A DNA stretch of 64,000 nucleotides, taken from assembly GCF_000212415.1 (NCBI RefSeq), contig NC_015500.1:372001-436000 (forward strand). Reading direction: 5' to 3'. Positions 8,691 through 17,402 of the stretch are shown here, in pieces. Under the pieces are notes generated by a model. It was not told where the DNA came from and searched no databases. It worked only from the letters and a program-made list of their open reading frames with translations. Made by a program: the position numbers and the translations under genes. This DNA is from Treponema brennaborense DSM 12168 (GTDB lineage Bacteria > Spirochaetota > Spirochaetia > Treponematales > Treponemataceae). The number at the start of each line of letters is the position of its first letter. The stretch's first letter is position 1.

Positions 8691-8770
8691 CGCATACCGG
8701 AACGCGCTGTGCATATCCGAACGTTCAGCGCATACCGGAACGTTCAGCGCATACCGGAACGTTCAGCGCC
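8691..8770 (+). repeat. Tandem 19-bp repeat
   Basis: Two perfect 19-bp units (8722-8740 and 8741-8759, CGTTCAGCGCATACCGGAA) are flanked by a partial unit on each side and a diverged unit at 8703-8721. The array fills part of the 166-bp gap between the NlpC/P60 and lipoprotein genes. Confidence 0.85.
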
Positions 8771-8819
8771 GGATACGATGTTTTTGCCTGCCGGTTTAAC
8801 GGTGTAATAAGGAATTTAT

Positions 8820-9623
8820 ATGAAGTGCGATTGCGTATATGATGTATGTGAAATTTCCTGCGCCTCCGCGGCGCCGCTGCGGAAGCGACAGCCGTTACTG
8901 TTACGGCAGGCGCGTACGACGCGTGCCGTCGTCCTGATTGCCGCGGCGCTGCTCGCGTTCGTTTCCTGTTCCCCTTCTTTGTCCGTCGCGATTGCCGACG
9001 GCGGTGGCGTTGCGTGCTCGTTTGAAGCGTACGTTCCCGATTCGATTGCCGAAACGGTTCGTTCGTTCGGTGATCTGCCGTCCGGCGTTCCGCTGTTCGA
9101 CGCGCCGCAGATACGCGCTTCTCTGGTACAGGCCGGATTTACCGACGTTGCGGTCGCTGCTCCGTCCGCTTCCGCCGTAACCGTTAAGGCCGCGGCAAAG
9201 TCCGTCGCGGCGCTGCTGCCGCAAATTCCCGGTGCGGTCGCGTATACGCCCGCTTCCGGAAAAGACGCCGCGTCGGTTACCGTGTCTCTGACGCCCGACG
9301 TGTTGCAGCAAATGCTTGCGCTGCTGCCGGCTGAAACGCGCGATTACGCGGATTTGCTGTCCGCGCCGGTGTTTACCGGCGAGCGGATGGACGCCGCAGA
9401 ATATACGGATCTCATCGGCGCGGTATACGGAAAAACGATGGCGGACGAACTGGCGCGGGGCGTACTGAACGTTTCCGTGAGCGTTCCGCGCGCGGTTATC
9501 GCCGCGTTCGCCTCTTCGGAAAACGCCACCGTAATTTCCGCCGGCAAAACGGTTCGGTTCGGCGTTCCGCTCGCAGAATTTCTGACGCAATCGGAAAAAA
9601 TAGAATTTTGCGTACGGTTCTAA
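8820..9623 (+). CDS. Hypothetical lipoprotein
   Basis: I do not recognise the family. A hydrophobic segment ends in a lipobox (LLAFVSC, C50), so the mature protein is probably a lipid-anchored envelope protein of about 218 residues, rich in Ala, Val and Ser with alternating strands and helices. The odd point is a 36-residue hydrophilic N-terminal extension, rich in Cys and Arg, before the signal sequence. Either the true start is an alternative codon closer to the hydrophobic segment, or the extension is real. The annotated ATG has an AAGGA site ten bases upstream. Confidence 0.6.
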   Translation: MKCDCVYDVCEISCASAAPLRKRQPLLLRQARTTRAVVLIAAALLAFVSCSPSLSVAIADGGGVACSFEAYVPDSIAETVRSFGDLPSGVPLFDAPQIRASLVQAGFTDVAVAAPSASAVTVKAAAKSVAALLPQIPGAVAYTPASGKDAASVTVSLTPDVLQQMLALLPAETRDYADLLSAPVFTGERMDAAEYTDLIGAVYGKTMADELARGVLNVSVSVPRAVIAAFASSENATVISAGKTVRFGVPLAEFLTQSEKIEFCVRF

Positions 9624-9692
9624 ATATAAGAATACGTTAGCAAGTATTGCTGTTTGCTGACATTTTATACTGACTCCTCTTTTTTTCTTTCC

Positions 9693-9721
9693 TTGCAGAA
9701 TTTAAAATTCCAAAGTATACT
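9693..9721 (+). promoter_or_regulatory. Promoter of the hydrogenase operon
   Basis: TTGCAG (9693-9698), 17-bp spacer, TATACT (9716-9721). The leader is about 32 nt long and ends in GGGGG just before ATG 9760. Confidence 0.65.
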
Positions 9722-9759
9722 ATATCAGTACATTTTAGTATTTAGACGTGGGGGTCTAT

Positions 9760-10242
9760 ATGGCAGACAATAAAAATGCAGGGTTCTCTCCGGAACTTAA
9801 TGCATTTATCGATGAGTGGAAAGTAAAGCCGGGGAATCTGATTATGATTCTGCACAAAGTTCAGGAGGAACAAGGCTTTATTTCCAAGGAGGCGGCGCAA
9901 GCCGTCGCGGAACGGACAAATTCTCCTCTTGCCCGTGTGTACGGCGTTATGACGTTTTATCACTTCTTCAAAACGCAGAAACCGGGCAAGAACAAAGTCA
10001 GCGTGTGTTTGGGAACGGCGTGCTACTTGAAGGGCGGACAGGATCTGATAGACGAAGCCCGTTCTATTCTCGGCTTGAAGGCCGAAGATATTTCTACGGA
10101 AGACGGCCTGTTTTCGGTTGAGCCGGTGCGGTGTATCGGCTGCTGCGGTCTTGCACCCGTTCTTTCGGTAAACGGAGACGTGTACGGCAAACTGACAAAA
10201 AATCAGATCGCCGGAATCCTTGACAAATACAGGAACGCGTAA
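9760..10242 (+). CDS. hydC: NADH-dependent [FeFe] hydrogenase subunit HydC (NuoE-like, [2Fe-2S])
   Basis: Thioredoxin-fold [2Fe-2S] protein of the NuoE/HydC family, 160 residues. The four ligands follow the family pattern: C-x4-C in SVCLGTACYL and C-x3-C in CIGCCGLAP. It passes electrons within the HydABC complex, next to the flavin subunit HydB. I chose ATG 9760 over the GTG at 9748 because the GGGGG ribosome site lies between them. It is the first gene of a compact operon whose last gene is the hydrogenase catalytic subunit, which separates it from a complex I NuoE. Confidence 0.88.
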   Translation: MADNKNAGFSPELNAFIDEWKVKPGNLIMILHKVQEEQGFISKEAAQAVAERTNSPLARVYGVMTFYHFFKTQKPGKNKVSVCLGTACYLKGGQDLIDEARSILGLKAEDISTEDGLFSVEPVRCIGCCGLAPVLSVNGDVYGKLTKNQIAGILDKYRNA

Positions 10243-10245
10243 CCG

Positions 10246-10845
10246 GTGCATTACACCTTGTGCGACATGATAGCCGATTTGGCACAAAACGCCGTGGAGG
10301 CGGACGCCGGTCGGGTAACTGTCGAATTTATAGAGACGGAATCGGATATAGCGTTTTATATCCGCGATAACGGAAAAGGCATGAGTGCGGAAACGCTCGA
10401 ACGTGTCAAAGATCCGTTTTATACGGACGGAACGAAACATCCGGGCAGAAAAATCGGACTCGGCATCCCGTTTTTGATCCAAACCGCCGCCGAAACGGGC
10501 GGAGAGTGGAACATCACCTCCCGGGAGGGAGAGGGAACGACCGTGTACGGAAAATTCGATCTGAAAAATATCGATACGCCGCCTATCGGAGACGTAACGG
10601 GGCTTTTCAGACAGATTCTGATGATGCCCGATATGTGTGCCCGTTCGGAACGCTGCGAAATTGAAATTATCAGAAAACGGAACCGCTCCGAAACGGTTCC
10701 TGCCGGCCGGTTTGAATACCGGATCAGCCGCTCCGATTTGCTCGGCGCGCTGGGGGAATTGCAGACTGCCGCTTCACTGGCGCTTCTGGGAGATTTTCTT
10801 TTATCGCAGGAACGTGATTTGGAATCGGAACATGAGGAGACTTGA
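10246..10845 (+). CDS. HATPase-domain protein of the hydrogenase operon
   Basis: Contains a GHKL ATP-binding fold: an N-box (DLAQNAVEA, near residues 11-19), a G1 box (DNGKGM) and a G2-like GLGIP. There is no histidine phosphoacceptor domain, membrane segment or sensor. The remaining 90 residues are not recognised. It starts at GTG three bases after hydC, so it is translationally coupled. Similar stand-alone ATPase proteins occur beside trimeric hydrogenase genes in anaerobes. A role in regulation or assembly is plausible but unproven. Confidence 0.72.
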   Translation: MHYTLCDMIADLAQNAVEADAGRVTVEFIETESDIAFYIRDNGKGMSAETLERVKDPFYTDGTKHPGRKIGLGIPFLIQTAAETGGEWNITSREGEGTTVYGKFDLKNIDTPPIGDVTGLFRQILMMPDMCARSERCEIEIIRKRNRSETVPAGRFEYRISRSDLLGALGELQTAASLALLGDFLLSQERDLESEHEET

Positions 10846-11241
10846 ATGGCTAAGATGTCGCTTGACGAACTGCGCAAACTGCGCGGTCAGATGAAAACTG
10901 AACTTGATAAACGGGATTCGGAAGGCAAAACCTTTCAGATCATCGTCGGCATGGGAACGTGCGGAATCGCTGCGGGAGCCAAACCGACGCTCGAAGCTTT
11001 TATTAAAGAACTCGATGCAAAAGGAATGGCCGGCAGCGTTATCATCCGTCAGACCGGCTGTATGGGAATGTGCGCGAACGAACCGACGGTTGAAGTCATC
11101 GCGCCGGATATGCCCGCCGTCATTTACGGCAACGTAACGCCGGAAGTTGCGAAACAGATCGTACAGACGCACCTTATCGATAAAAAACTGCTGGACAAAC
11201 TGATTTTGGATCGTCCTTCGGCAGATATCGTAAAAAATTAA
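10846..11241 (+). CDS. Small [2Fe-2S] ferredoxin-like protein of the hydrogenase operon
   Basis: A 131-residue thioredoxin-like ferredoxin domain. Cysteines C39 (MGTCGIAAG), C72 and C76 (TGCMGMC) match three ligand positions of the family. The fourth position, within GIAAG, has no cysteine, so the cluster may use another ligand or may not form. It starts directly after the HATPase gene stop codon and lies 19 bp before hydB. It probably serves as an electron carrier or accessory subunit of the HydABC complex. Confidence 0.75.
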   Translation: MAKMSLDELRKLRGQMKTELDKRDSEGKTFQIIVGMGTCGIAAGAKPTLEAFIKELDAKGMAGSVIIRQTGCMGMCANEPTVEVIAPDMPAVIYGNVTPEVAKQIVQTHLIDKKLLDKLILDRPSADIVKN

Positions 11242-11260
11242 CCGGCGGTAGGAGAACAAT

Positions 11261-13042
11261 ATGGCATTCACTCATTATATTCTGGTATGCGGCGGGACCG
11301 GTTGCGAGTCCAGCAGTGCGGATGATATTTTCAGGAATCTGCACGAAGAGGCAAAAAATTACAACGTTGCCGATAAAGTACAGATCGTAAAAACGGGCTG
11401 CTTCGGCTTTTGTGAAAAAGGTCCGATCGTAAAAGTGCTGCCGGAAGATTCGTTTTACGTCGAAGTAAAACCGGAAGACGCGAAAGACATCATCGCCGAA
11501 CAGGTGGTAAAAGGGCGCGAGGTTACCCGCCTTTTGTATAATAAAGAAAAAAAGAGCCTTGAAGCCGTTGAAGACATTCAGTTTTATCAAAAACAGCTGC
11601 GCATCGTGTTGCGTAACTGCGGCGTCATAAATCCCGAAAATATCAACGAATACATTGCCCGCGACGGTTATCTCGCGCTTGAAAAAGCGCTGTTCGAGCT
11701 GACGCCGGAACAGATTGTGGACGAAATCAAGAAATCCGGGCTGCGCGGACGCGGCGGCGCGGGATTTCCGACCGGACTGAAGTGGGAAGCCGGAATGAAG
11801 GCGAGCGGCGACGTAAAATACGTCGTCTGCAACGCGGACGAAGGCGATCCGGGCGCGTACATGGACCGTTCCACTATTGAAGGCGATCCGCATTCGATTA
11901 TCGAAGCCATGATCATCTGCGGAAAGGCGATCGGCGCCCATCAAGGTTTCGTGTATATCCGCGCCGAATATCCGCTGGCGATCGACCGTCTGCGTATCGC
12001 GATGGCACAGGCGCATGAAAACGGGCTGCTCGGCAAAAACATCCTGGGTTCCGGCTTCGATTTCGACATCGAGATCCGTTTGGGTGCGGGCGCGTTCGTC
12101 TGCGGTGAAGAGACCGCGCTTTTGCGCTCGATCGAAGGTCAGCGCGGTATGCCGACGCCGAAACCGCCGTTTCCGGCGCAGTGCGGCTTGTGGGGCAAGC
12201 CGACGGTTATCAACAACGTCGAGACTTGGGCGAACATTCCCGTTATCCTGACCAAAGGCGCCGACTGGTTCAACAAGATCGGTACGGACGATTCCAAAGG
12301 CACCAAAGTGTTCGCGCTGACCGGCAAGGTGAACAACTCCGGTTTGGTCGAGGTTCCGATGGGAACGACGCTGCGTGAAATCATTTTCGAGATCGGCGGC
12401 GGCATCAAAAACGGCAAGAAATTCAAAGGCGTACAGACCGGCGGTCCTTCCGGCGGTATCATTACGGAAGAACATCTGGATACGCCGATCGACTTCGGCG
12501 CGCTCATAAAACTCGGTTCGATGATGGGATCCGGCGGTATGATCGTCATGGACGAAGACGACTGCGTGGTCGACGTCGCCAAATTCTACATGGAATTCTG
12601 CGTCGACGAAAGCTGCGGAAAATGTTCGCCGTGCCGTATCGGTACGCGGCAGATGTACACGATTCTGGAAAAAATTTCGCGCGGAAACGGCGAAATGGAC
12701 GATCTGCAAAAACTGAAGGACATCGGACAGGCTATGAAAACGTCTTCGTTGTGCGCGCTCGGTCAGTCCGCGCCGAATCCGACGCTGTCGACTATCAGAA
12801 AATTCGAGCAGGAATACATCGATCATATCCGGAATAAAAAATGCGCCGCCGGCAAATGCAAAAAACTCATCAGTTTTTTCATTACCGAAAAATGTATCGG
12901 CTGCGGTGCGTGCGCGCGTCAGTGCCCGGCGAACTGTATTACCGGTGAAAAGAAAATGCGTCATACGATTGAACAGTCGAAGTGTCTCAAATGCGGTGCG
13001 TGCGAGACTACCTGTAAGTTCAACGCGATCGTAAAGAAATAG
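11261..13042 (+). CDS. hydB: NADH-dependent [FeFe] hydrogenase subunit HydB (NuoF-like, FMN/NAD-binding)
   Basis: Flavin subunit that binds NAD(H) and FMN and, in bifurcating hydrogenases, splits electrons between NADH and ferredoxin. Domains in order: an N-terminal thioredoxin-like [2Fe-2S] domain (C10, C15, C46, C50), the NuoF core with glycine-rich loops (GRGGAGFPTG and a second around residues 270-275), an SLBB-like domain, the 4Fe-4S site SCGKCSPCR, and two C-terminal ferredoxin clusters (CIGCGACARQC and CLKCGACETTC). The length of 593 residues and the added ends match HydB rather than plain NuoF. GGAG lies before the ATG. Confidence 0.92.
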   Translation: MAFTHYILVCGGTGCESSSADDIFRNLHEEAKNYNVADKVQIVKTGCFGFCEKGPIVKVLPEDSFYVEVKPEDAKDIIAEQVVKGREVTRLLYNKEKKSLEAVEDIQFYQKQLRIVLRNCGVINPENINEYIARDGYLALEKALFELTPEQIVDEIKKSGLRGRGGAGFPTGLKWEAGMKASGDVKYVVCNADEGDPGAYMDRSTIEGDPHSIIEAMIICGKAIGAHQGFVYIRAEYPLAIDRLRIAMAQAHENGLLGKNILGSGFDFDIEIRLGAGAFVCGEETALLRSIEGQRGMPTPKPPFPAQCGLWGKPTVINNVETWANIPVILTKGADWFNKIGTDDSKGTKVFALTGKVNNSGLVEVPMGTTLREIIFEIGGGIKNGKKFKGVQTGGPSGGIITEEHLDTPIDFGALIKLGSMMGSGGMIVMDEDDCVVDVAKFYMEFCVDESCGKCSPCRIGTRQMYTILEKISRGNGEMDDLQKLKDIGQAMKTSSLCALGQSAPNPTLSTIRKFEQEYIDHIRNKKCAAGKCKKLISFFITEKCIGCGACARQCPANCITGEKKMRHTIEQSKCLKCGACETTCKFNAIVKK

Positions 13043-13051
13043 GAGTAAGTT

Positions 13052-14794
13052 ATGGTAACGATAAATATTAACGGCAAAGACGTACAGGTTGCCGAAGGTA
13101 CGACGATTCTTGCCGCCGCAAAAAAAATCGGTGTTAAAATTCCGACGCTTTGCTATAATCCCGATCTTCCCGCTTGGGCTTCGTGCGGAATCTGTATCGT
13201 GAGATTGGCGGGAACGGCGAAGATGCTGCGTGCCTGCTGTACGGCGGCGACGAACGGCATGAAACTCATAACGCACGATCCTGAAATAACCAAAGCGCGG
13301 CGTACCGTGCTTGAACTGATTCTGTCGAATCATCCGTCCGACTGTCTGCAGTGTTCGCGCAGCGGGCAGTGTGAACTGCAGACGCTCGCCGCCGAGTTCG
13401 GTCTGCGCGACACGCGGTTCCGCAAAATTCTGAAAGAACAGCCGGTCGACGATTCGTATGAGGAAATCGTCCTCGATCGCGATAAGTGCATCAACTGCGG
13501 ACGCTGCGTGGAAGCCTGCCAGATTATGCAGAACGCTTGGGCGCTCGAATATTCGGGCCGCGGAGACAAAACCGTTATCGGGCCCGTCGCCGGGGCAAAA
13601 CTCGCAGACAGTCCGTGTATCAAATGCGGACAGTGCGCGGCGCATTGTCCGGTCGGCGCGATTACGACGCATAATCCGCTGCAGGAGTTGTGGAACAAGC
13701 TTGCGGATGAAACGCTTACGTCCGCCGTGCAGATAGCGCCGTCGGTGCGCGCCGCCCTCGGCGAAGAATTCGATTTGCCGGTCGGCACTATTACGACGCA
13801 GAAAATTTACACGGCGCTTCGGATGATGGGATTCAAGTACGTGTTCGATACGAACTTTGCCGCCGACCTCACCATTATGGAAGAAGGTACGGAACTGGTC
13901 GAACGATTGACGAAAGGCGGCGCGCTGCCGATGTTTACCAGCTGCTGCCCCGGCTGGGTCGATTACGCCGAAAAACACTATCACGATATGCTGCCGCATC
14001 TGTCGACGGCAAAAAGTCCGCAGCAGATGCAGGGCGCGGTGACTAAAACGTATTGGGCGGAACAGGCCGGTTTGAAACCGGAGCAGATATTTTCCGTTTC
14101 GATTATGCCGTGTACGGCGAAGGCGTACGAAGCGCGCCGCAATGACGACATGAAATCGTCCGGTGCGAGCGACGTAGACCTGGTGCTGACGACGCGCGAA
14201 CTTGCGATGCTGATCCGGCAGGCCGGTATCGATTTTGTCAATCTGGAAGAATCCGCGGCGGATAATCCGCTCGGACCGTATTCCGGTGCGGGAACGATTT
14301 TCGGGGCTACCGGCGGCGTTATGGAAGCGGCCGTGCGTACGGCGTACGCGTTGGTAACTAAAAAAGAACTCGGTAATATCAATTTAACGCCGGTTCGCGG
14401 TCTTGAAGCGGTAAAAGCTTCCGAGATCGATCTGGACGGAACGAAGATCCGCGTCGCCGTCGTGCATCAGATGGGTAACGTCGATAAAGTCGTACAGCAG
14501 GTGCGTGAAGCGCTCGCCGCGGGAAAAGAACCGCCGTACCATTTTATTGAAGTAATGGCGTGCCGCGGCGGCTGCGTTGCCGGCGGCGGACAGCCGTACG
14601 GTGCCACCGATGAAGTTCGTTCAAAGCGCGCTGCGGCCTTATACCGCGACGACGATGATTGCGCGGTTCGCGTCAGCCATAAAAATCCGGAGATCGTCAA
14701 GTTGTACGACCGTTTCTTGGGAAAACCGTGCAGTGAAAAATCGCATCACTTGCTGCACACGAAATACACCGCGCGCAGTCTGTATAAAGAGTAA
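13052..14794 (+). CDS. hydA: NADH-dependent [FeFe] hydrogenase catalytic subunit HydA
   Basis: Catalytic subunit that reduces protons or oxidises hydrogen at the H-cluster. Domains: a plant-type [2Fe-2S] domain (C34, C45, C48, C62), a His-Cys3 cluster (HPSDCLQC...C), two [4Fe-4S] clusters (CINCGRCVEAC, CIKCGQCAAHC), then the H domain. The three H-cluster signatures are intact: TSCCPGW with proton-transfer C298 and ligand C299, MPCTAK with C354, and EVMACRGGC with C504 and C508. The domain order and the neighbouring hydB and hydC genes fit a cytoplasmic electron-bifurcating-type group A enzyme. H-cluster maturases (HydEFG) are not in the window. Confidence 0.95.
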   Translation: MVTININGKDVQVAEGTTILAAAKKIGVKIPTLCYNPDLPAWASCGICIVRLAGTAKMLRACCTAATNGMKLITHDPEITKARRTVLELILSNHPSDCLQCSRSGQCELQTLAAEFGLRDTRFRKILKEQPVDDSYEEIVLDRDKCINCGRCVEACQIMQNAWALEYSGRGDKTVIGPVAGAKLADSPCIKCGQCAAHCPVGAITTHNPLQELWNKLADETLTSAVQIAPSVRAALGEEFDLPVGTITTQKIYTALRMMGFKYVFDTNFAADLTIMEEGTELVERLTKGGALPMFTSCCPGWVDYAEKHYHDMLPHLSTAKSPQQMQGAVTKTYWAEQAGLKPEQIFSVSIMPCTAKAYEARRNDDMKSSGASDVDLVLTTRELAMLIRQAGIDFVNLEESAADNPLGPYSGAGTIFGATGGVMEAAVRTAYALVTKKELGNINLTPVRGLEAVKASEIDLDGTKIRVAVVHQMGNVDKVVQQVREALAAGKEPPYHFIEVMACRGGCVAGGGQPYGATDEVRSKRAAALYRDDDDCAVRVSHKNPEIVKLYDRFLGKPCSEKSHHLLHTKYTARSLYKE

Positions 14795-14813
14795 CGTAAA
14801 ATGGAGCGTGCCG

Positions 14814-14890
14814 ACGTGCCGGGCAAAAACCCGGTTTCCGGGCGGCACGTTCCCGGTTCTCCATATCGCCAATGCGGCGATATGGAGAAC
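14814..14890. terminator. Two strong hairpins between convergent hydA and MCP genes
   Basis: The first stem pairs ACGTGCCG (14814-14821) with CGGCACGT (14843-14850). The second is a perfect 15-bp stem, 14856-14870 with 14876-14890, closed by five bases. Neither is followed by a U-tract in either direction. They probably mark transcript ends or block exonucleases from both sides. Confidence 0.5.
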
Positions 14891-14912
14891 AGGAATCCGC
14901 TGTAAATGCAAA

Positions 14913-16844
14913 TCAGATTTTGAATTTACCTATTTGGAGCAATAGATTTTCTATGCTCTCTTTGTTCTGACGGGTGATTCCGTTCACGTTTTGCACGGCG
15001 TTGTTTATTTGCGTTATACCGTTCGCTATTTCGTTCATGCCGTCGGTAACGATGCCGGTCAGTCCGTCCAGTCTGCGCATTTCACCCGCGACCTCTTCTC
15101 CGCCTTTGAGCATTTCGGCGGAACCTTCTTTTACTTCTATCGTTACCGTGTTGATATTCCGTATCGCCGTGAGCACTTCTTTGCCGCCGCTCTCCTGTTC
15201 TTTCATTGCTTCGGTAATTTGGATGCTCATCGATTGAGCCTTGTCGGAAAGATCGTGGATGGTGGTGAATTTTTCTTCTACGTTTTTGGCAGCCGTTGCG
15301 AGCGCTTCGATTTCTCCGCTCAGATTATTTAAGGTCGACGTAATCGCTTTTCCCTGCAACGCGGACTCTTCGGCAAGTTTTCTGATTTCATCGGCAACGA
15401 CGGCGAACCCCTTGCCCGCTTCTCCGGCATGGGCGGCTTCGATCGCTGCGTTCATGGCGAGCAAATTGGTTTGATTTGCGATATGCTGGATCACGTTGCT
15501 CGCCTCCAGCAGGCTGCCCGATTCTTCCGCAATTTTTTTGGTAATGCCGTTTGAATTTGAAATCGTTTCTTTTCCGGCGGCGGTTGCGGATGAAAGGGTG
15601 TGAATGACGCCGTCGTTTTTTTCAAGCGTTTGGGTGATGTTTTGTATGTTTGCAACCATTTCTTCAATCGACGCCGAAGACTGAGTGACGTTCACCGCCT
15701 GCGACTCTATGCTGGTGTTCAGCTGTTTTATGGTGCGGATAATCTCTTCTATCGTTGCGGACATTTCCGTAACGCTCGCAGCTTGCGTTAACGACTGCTG
15801 CTTTAAGTTATCGCTGTGCACGCTGATCTGATGAATCGCGCTTGCCGTTTCCGTCATATTGACGGAAAGCGTTTCTCCGATTCGGTTCATGTTTTGCGTG
15901 CTCGCTGAGACCGATTGCAGCGATTGAGCTATTTTTTCAATCGTGCGGTTAAAATACCGTACGATGTCGCCGATTTCGGCCTTTCCCGAAACTTCCAGTC
16001 TGTTTCGCAAATCACCGTCGCCTTCGGCAATATTCCGCAGCGCGCGGGCGATTTTTTCCAGAGGTTTGCTGATGCGCATGATTAAAATGACGGTATTAAG
16101 CAATAAAAGCGCGATACAGATACAGAATATCAATACGGAAATAGAAGAAATGAAACGGGTTTCCTTTTTGAAACTGATGTAAAAGTTTTGCTTGTCATTT
16201 TCTATACTGTCGATATAACAGCCCGTACCGATCCACATGTCGGTACCGTCGACACGCATCGCCGTTCCCAGCTTCGGATACGCATTTCCGTACGGATCGT
16301 CCGGTTTGGTCCAGAAAAATTCCAAAAATAACGTACCTTTTTCTGCAACGGCATCCAGTTCCCGGATGATATAGTGCGTTTTCTGCGGATCCTGCAAGTC
16401 CCATAAGTTCGTGTTTTCAAGACTCGTGTCCGATCCGTGTATCAGACAGACACCCGTACCGTTTTGGTACGCGTAATAATATCCGTCCGTGCCGAATTTC
16501 ATGTTCCGCACGGTTTCTGCCGCGAGTGCGAGCTTTTCGGTTTCATCTATATCGGTTCGCTTGTAAATCTGCTTAACGAGCGAAACGGCGATTTCCGTAG
16601 CGGTTTTCATTTCCTGCCTGAATTTATCGTACAGCAGTTGCGTTTCGATTTTTTCAAAAAAAGAGTTGTAGCGATTTTCCGACAATTTCAGAATCAGCAC
16701 TACGATTGAAAACATAAAGATTGATATGAAAAAAAGCGGAACGAAAATTTTGAATACGATCCGGTCGTATATTTTTCTTCCCTCGGCGGAGCGTTTGTCT
16801 GCCGTGTGAACCTCGTTCAGCGGGGCCAGGTCCGTTTGCTTCAT
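14913..16844 (-). CDS. Methyl-accepting chemotaxis protein with a Cache-type sensor domain
   Basis: Inner-membrane chemoreceptor, 643 residues. Membrane segments lie at about 29-54 and 231-256. Between them is a periplasmic Cache-like domain ([11 protein letters not shown] and a [11 protein letters not shown] strand pattern). A HAMP linker follows, then a long coiled-coil signalling domain with the conserved hairpin tip ([23 protein letters not shown]). It should feed CheA/CheW. The ligand is unknown. A strong ribosome site (GAAGGAGA) precedes the ATG. The gene ends against the hydrogenase operon. Confidence 0.92.
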   Translation of the reverse strand: MKQTDLAPLNEVHTADKRSAEGRKIYDRIVFKIFVPLFFISIFMFSIVVLILKLSENRYNSFFEKIETQLLYDKFRQEMKTATEIAVSLVKQIYKRTDIDETEKLALAAETVRNMKFGTDGYYYAYQNGTGVCLIHGSDTSLENTNLWDLQDPQKTHYIIRELDAVAEKGTLFLEFFWTKPDDPYGNAYPKLGTAMRVDGTDMWIGTGCYIDSIENDKQNFYISFKKETRFISSISVLIFCICIALLLLNTVILIMRISKPLEKIARALRNIAEGDGDLRNRLEVSGKAEIGDIVRYFNRTIEKIAQSLQSVSASTQNMNRIGETLSVNMTETASAIHQISVHSDNLKQQSLTQAASVTEMSATIEEIIRTIKQLNTSIESQAVNVTQSSASIEEMVANIQNITQTLEKNDGVIHTLSSATAAGKETISNSNGITKKIAEESGSLLEASNVIQHIANQTNLLAMNAAIEAAHAGEAGKGFAVVADEIRKLAEESALQGKAITSTLNNLSGEIEALATAAKNVEEKFTTIHDLSDKAQSMSIQITEAMKEQESGGKEVLTAIRNINTVTIEVKEGSAEMLKGGEEVAGEMRRLDGLTGIVTDGMNEIANGITQINNAVQNVNGITRQNKESIENLLLQIGKFKI

Positions 16845-17035
16845 TTCTACAATATCTCCTTCCTATAATGTAGTATATCAGTTATAATTATAACAAATAA
16901 AATCTAAAATGTAATATTCCGTTACGCAGTATTCGGCAGACTGCCCGTTCCGCGGTGCGTAAATTCCGCTTTAAGGTGAATCTTGATATAATGCAAAGAA
17001 TCGGGTACAGTAAACGGAGTTATGAAGGATTACCG

Positions 17036-17275
17036 ATGACAGCCGAACAAATACGATCTATAGTAGAAGAAACCGTGGGCGACAGATGTACCGCTTTGGA
17101 AATAAAACTCGCATATCTGGAAGATTTTTTGAATAAACTGCAGAATATTGCAGTCGAACAGGGGGCCGCCGTAGACCGGCTGCAGGCTGAAAACCGTCTT
17201 ATGAAAGATAAAATAAAAGAACTCTCCGATAATCAGGAGGGCGATATTCCGAACGTCCGGCCGCCGCATTATTGA
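17036..17275 (+). CDS. slyX: SlyX family protein
   Basis: A 79-residue, mostly helical coiled-coil protein with the SlyX pattern: an acidic helix (ALEIKLAYLEDFLNKLQ), heptads through residue 60, and the typical carboxy end RPPHY. SlyX function is unknown. ATG 17036 was chosen over upstream starts because AAGGA lies seven bases before it and the family homology begins there. It is short and monocistronic. Confidence 0.75.
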   Translation: MTAEQIRSIVEETVGDRCTALEIKLAYLEDFLNKLQNIAVEQGAAVDRLQAENRLMKDKIKELSDNQEGDIPNVRPPHY

Positions 17276-17326
17276 TATTTTGCCCGAGTAATTGTCTTTT
17301 TTTTGTTAAATTCTTAAATACAACTC

Positions 17327-17355
17327 TTTACCATTGTACATAAAGGCGATAAAAT
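17327..17355 (+). promoter_or_regulatory. Promoter of the DUF3798/ABC operon with adjacent palindrome
   Basis: TTTACC (17327-17332), 17-bp spacer, TAAAAT (17350-17355). A perfect GGTTAACC palindrome at 17361-17368 sits at the expected transcription start, a plausible operator position. Confidence 0.6.
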
Positions 17356-17402
17356 ATATAGGTTAACCATATTTTATTCTATATTATGGAAGGAGCTCTC
17401 TT

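Noticed and set aside
9760-13042. Part of respiratory complex I (NuoE, NuoF)
   Set aside because: The operon ends with a full [FeFe] hydrogenase and has no membrane nuo genes; HydB has the extra ferredoxin domains.
11174-13999. Very long open frame (941 codons) antisense to hydB and hydA
   Set aside because: It mirrors two strongly conserved genes, has an Arg/His/Phe-rich composition typical of shadow frames in this codon usage, and has no ribosome site.
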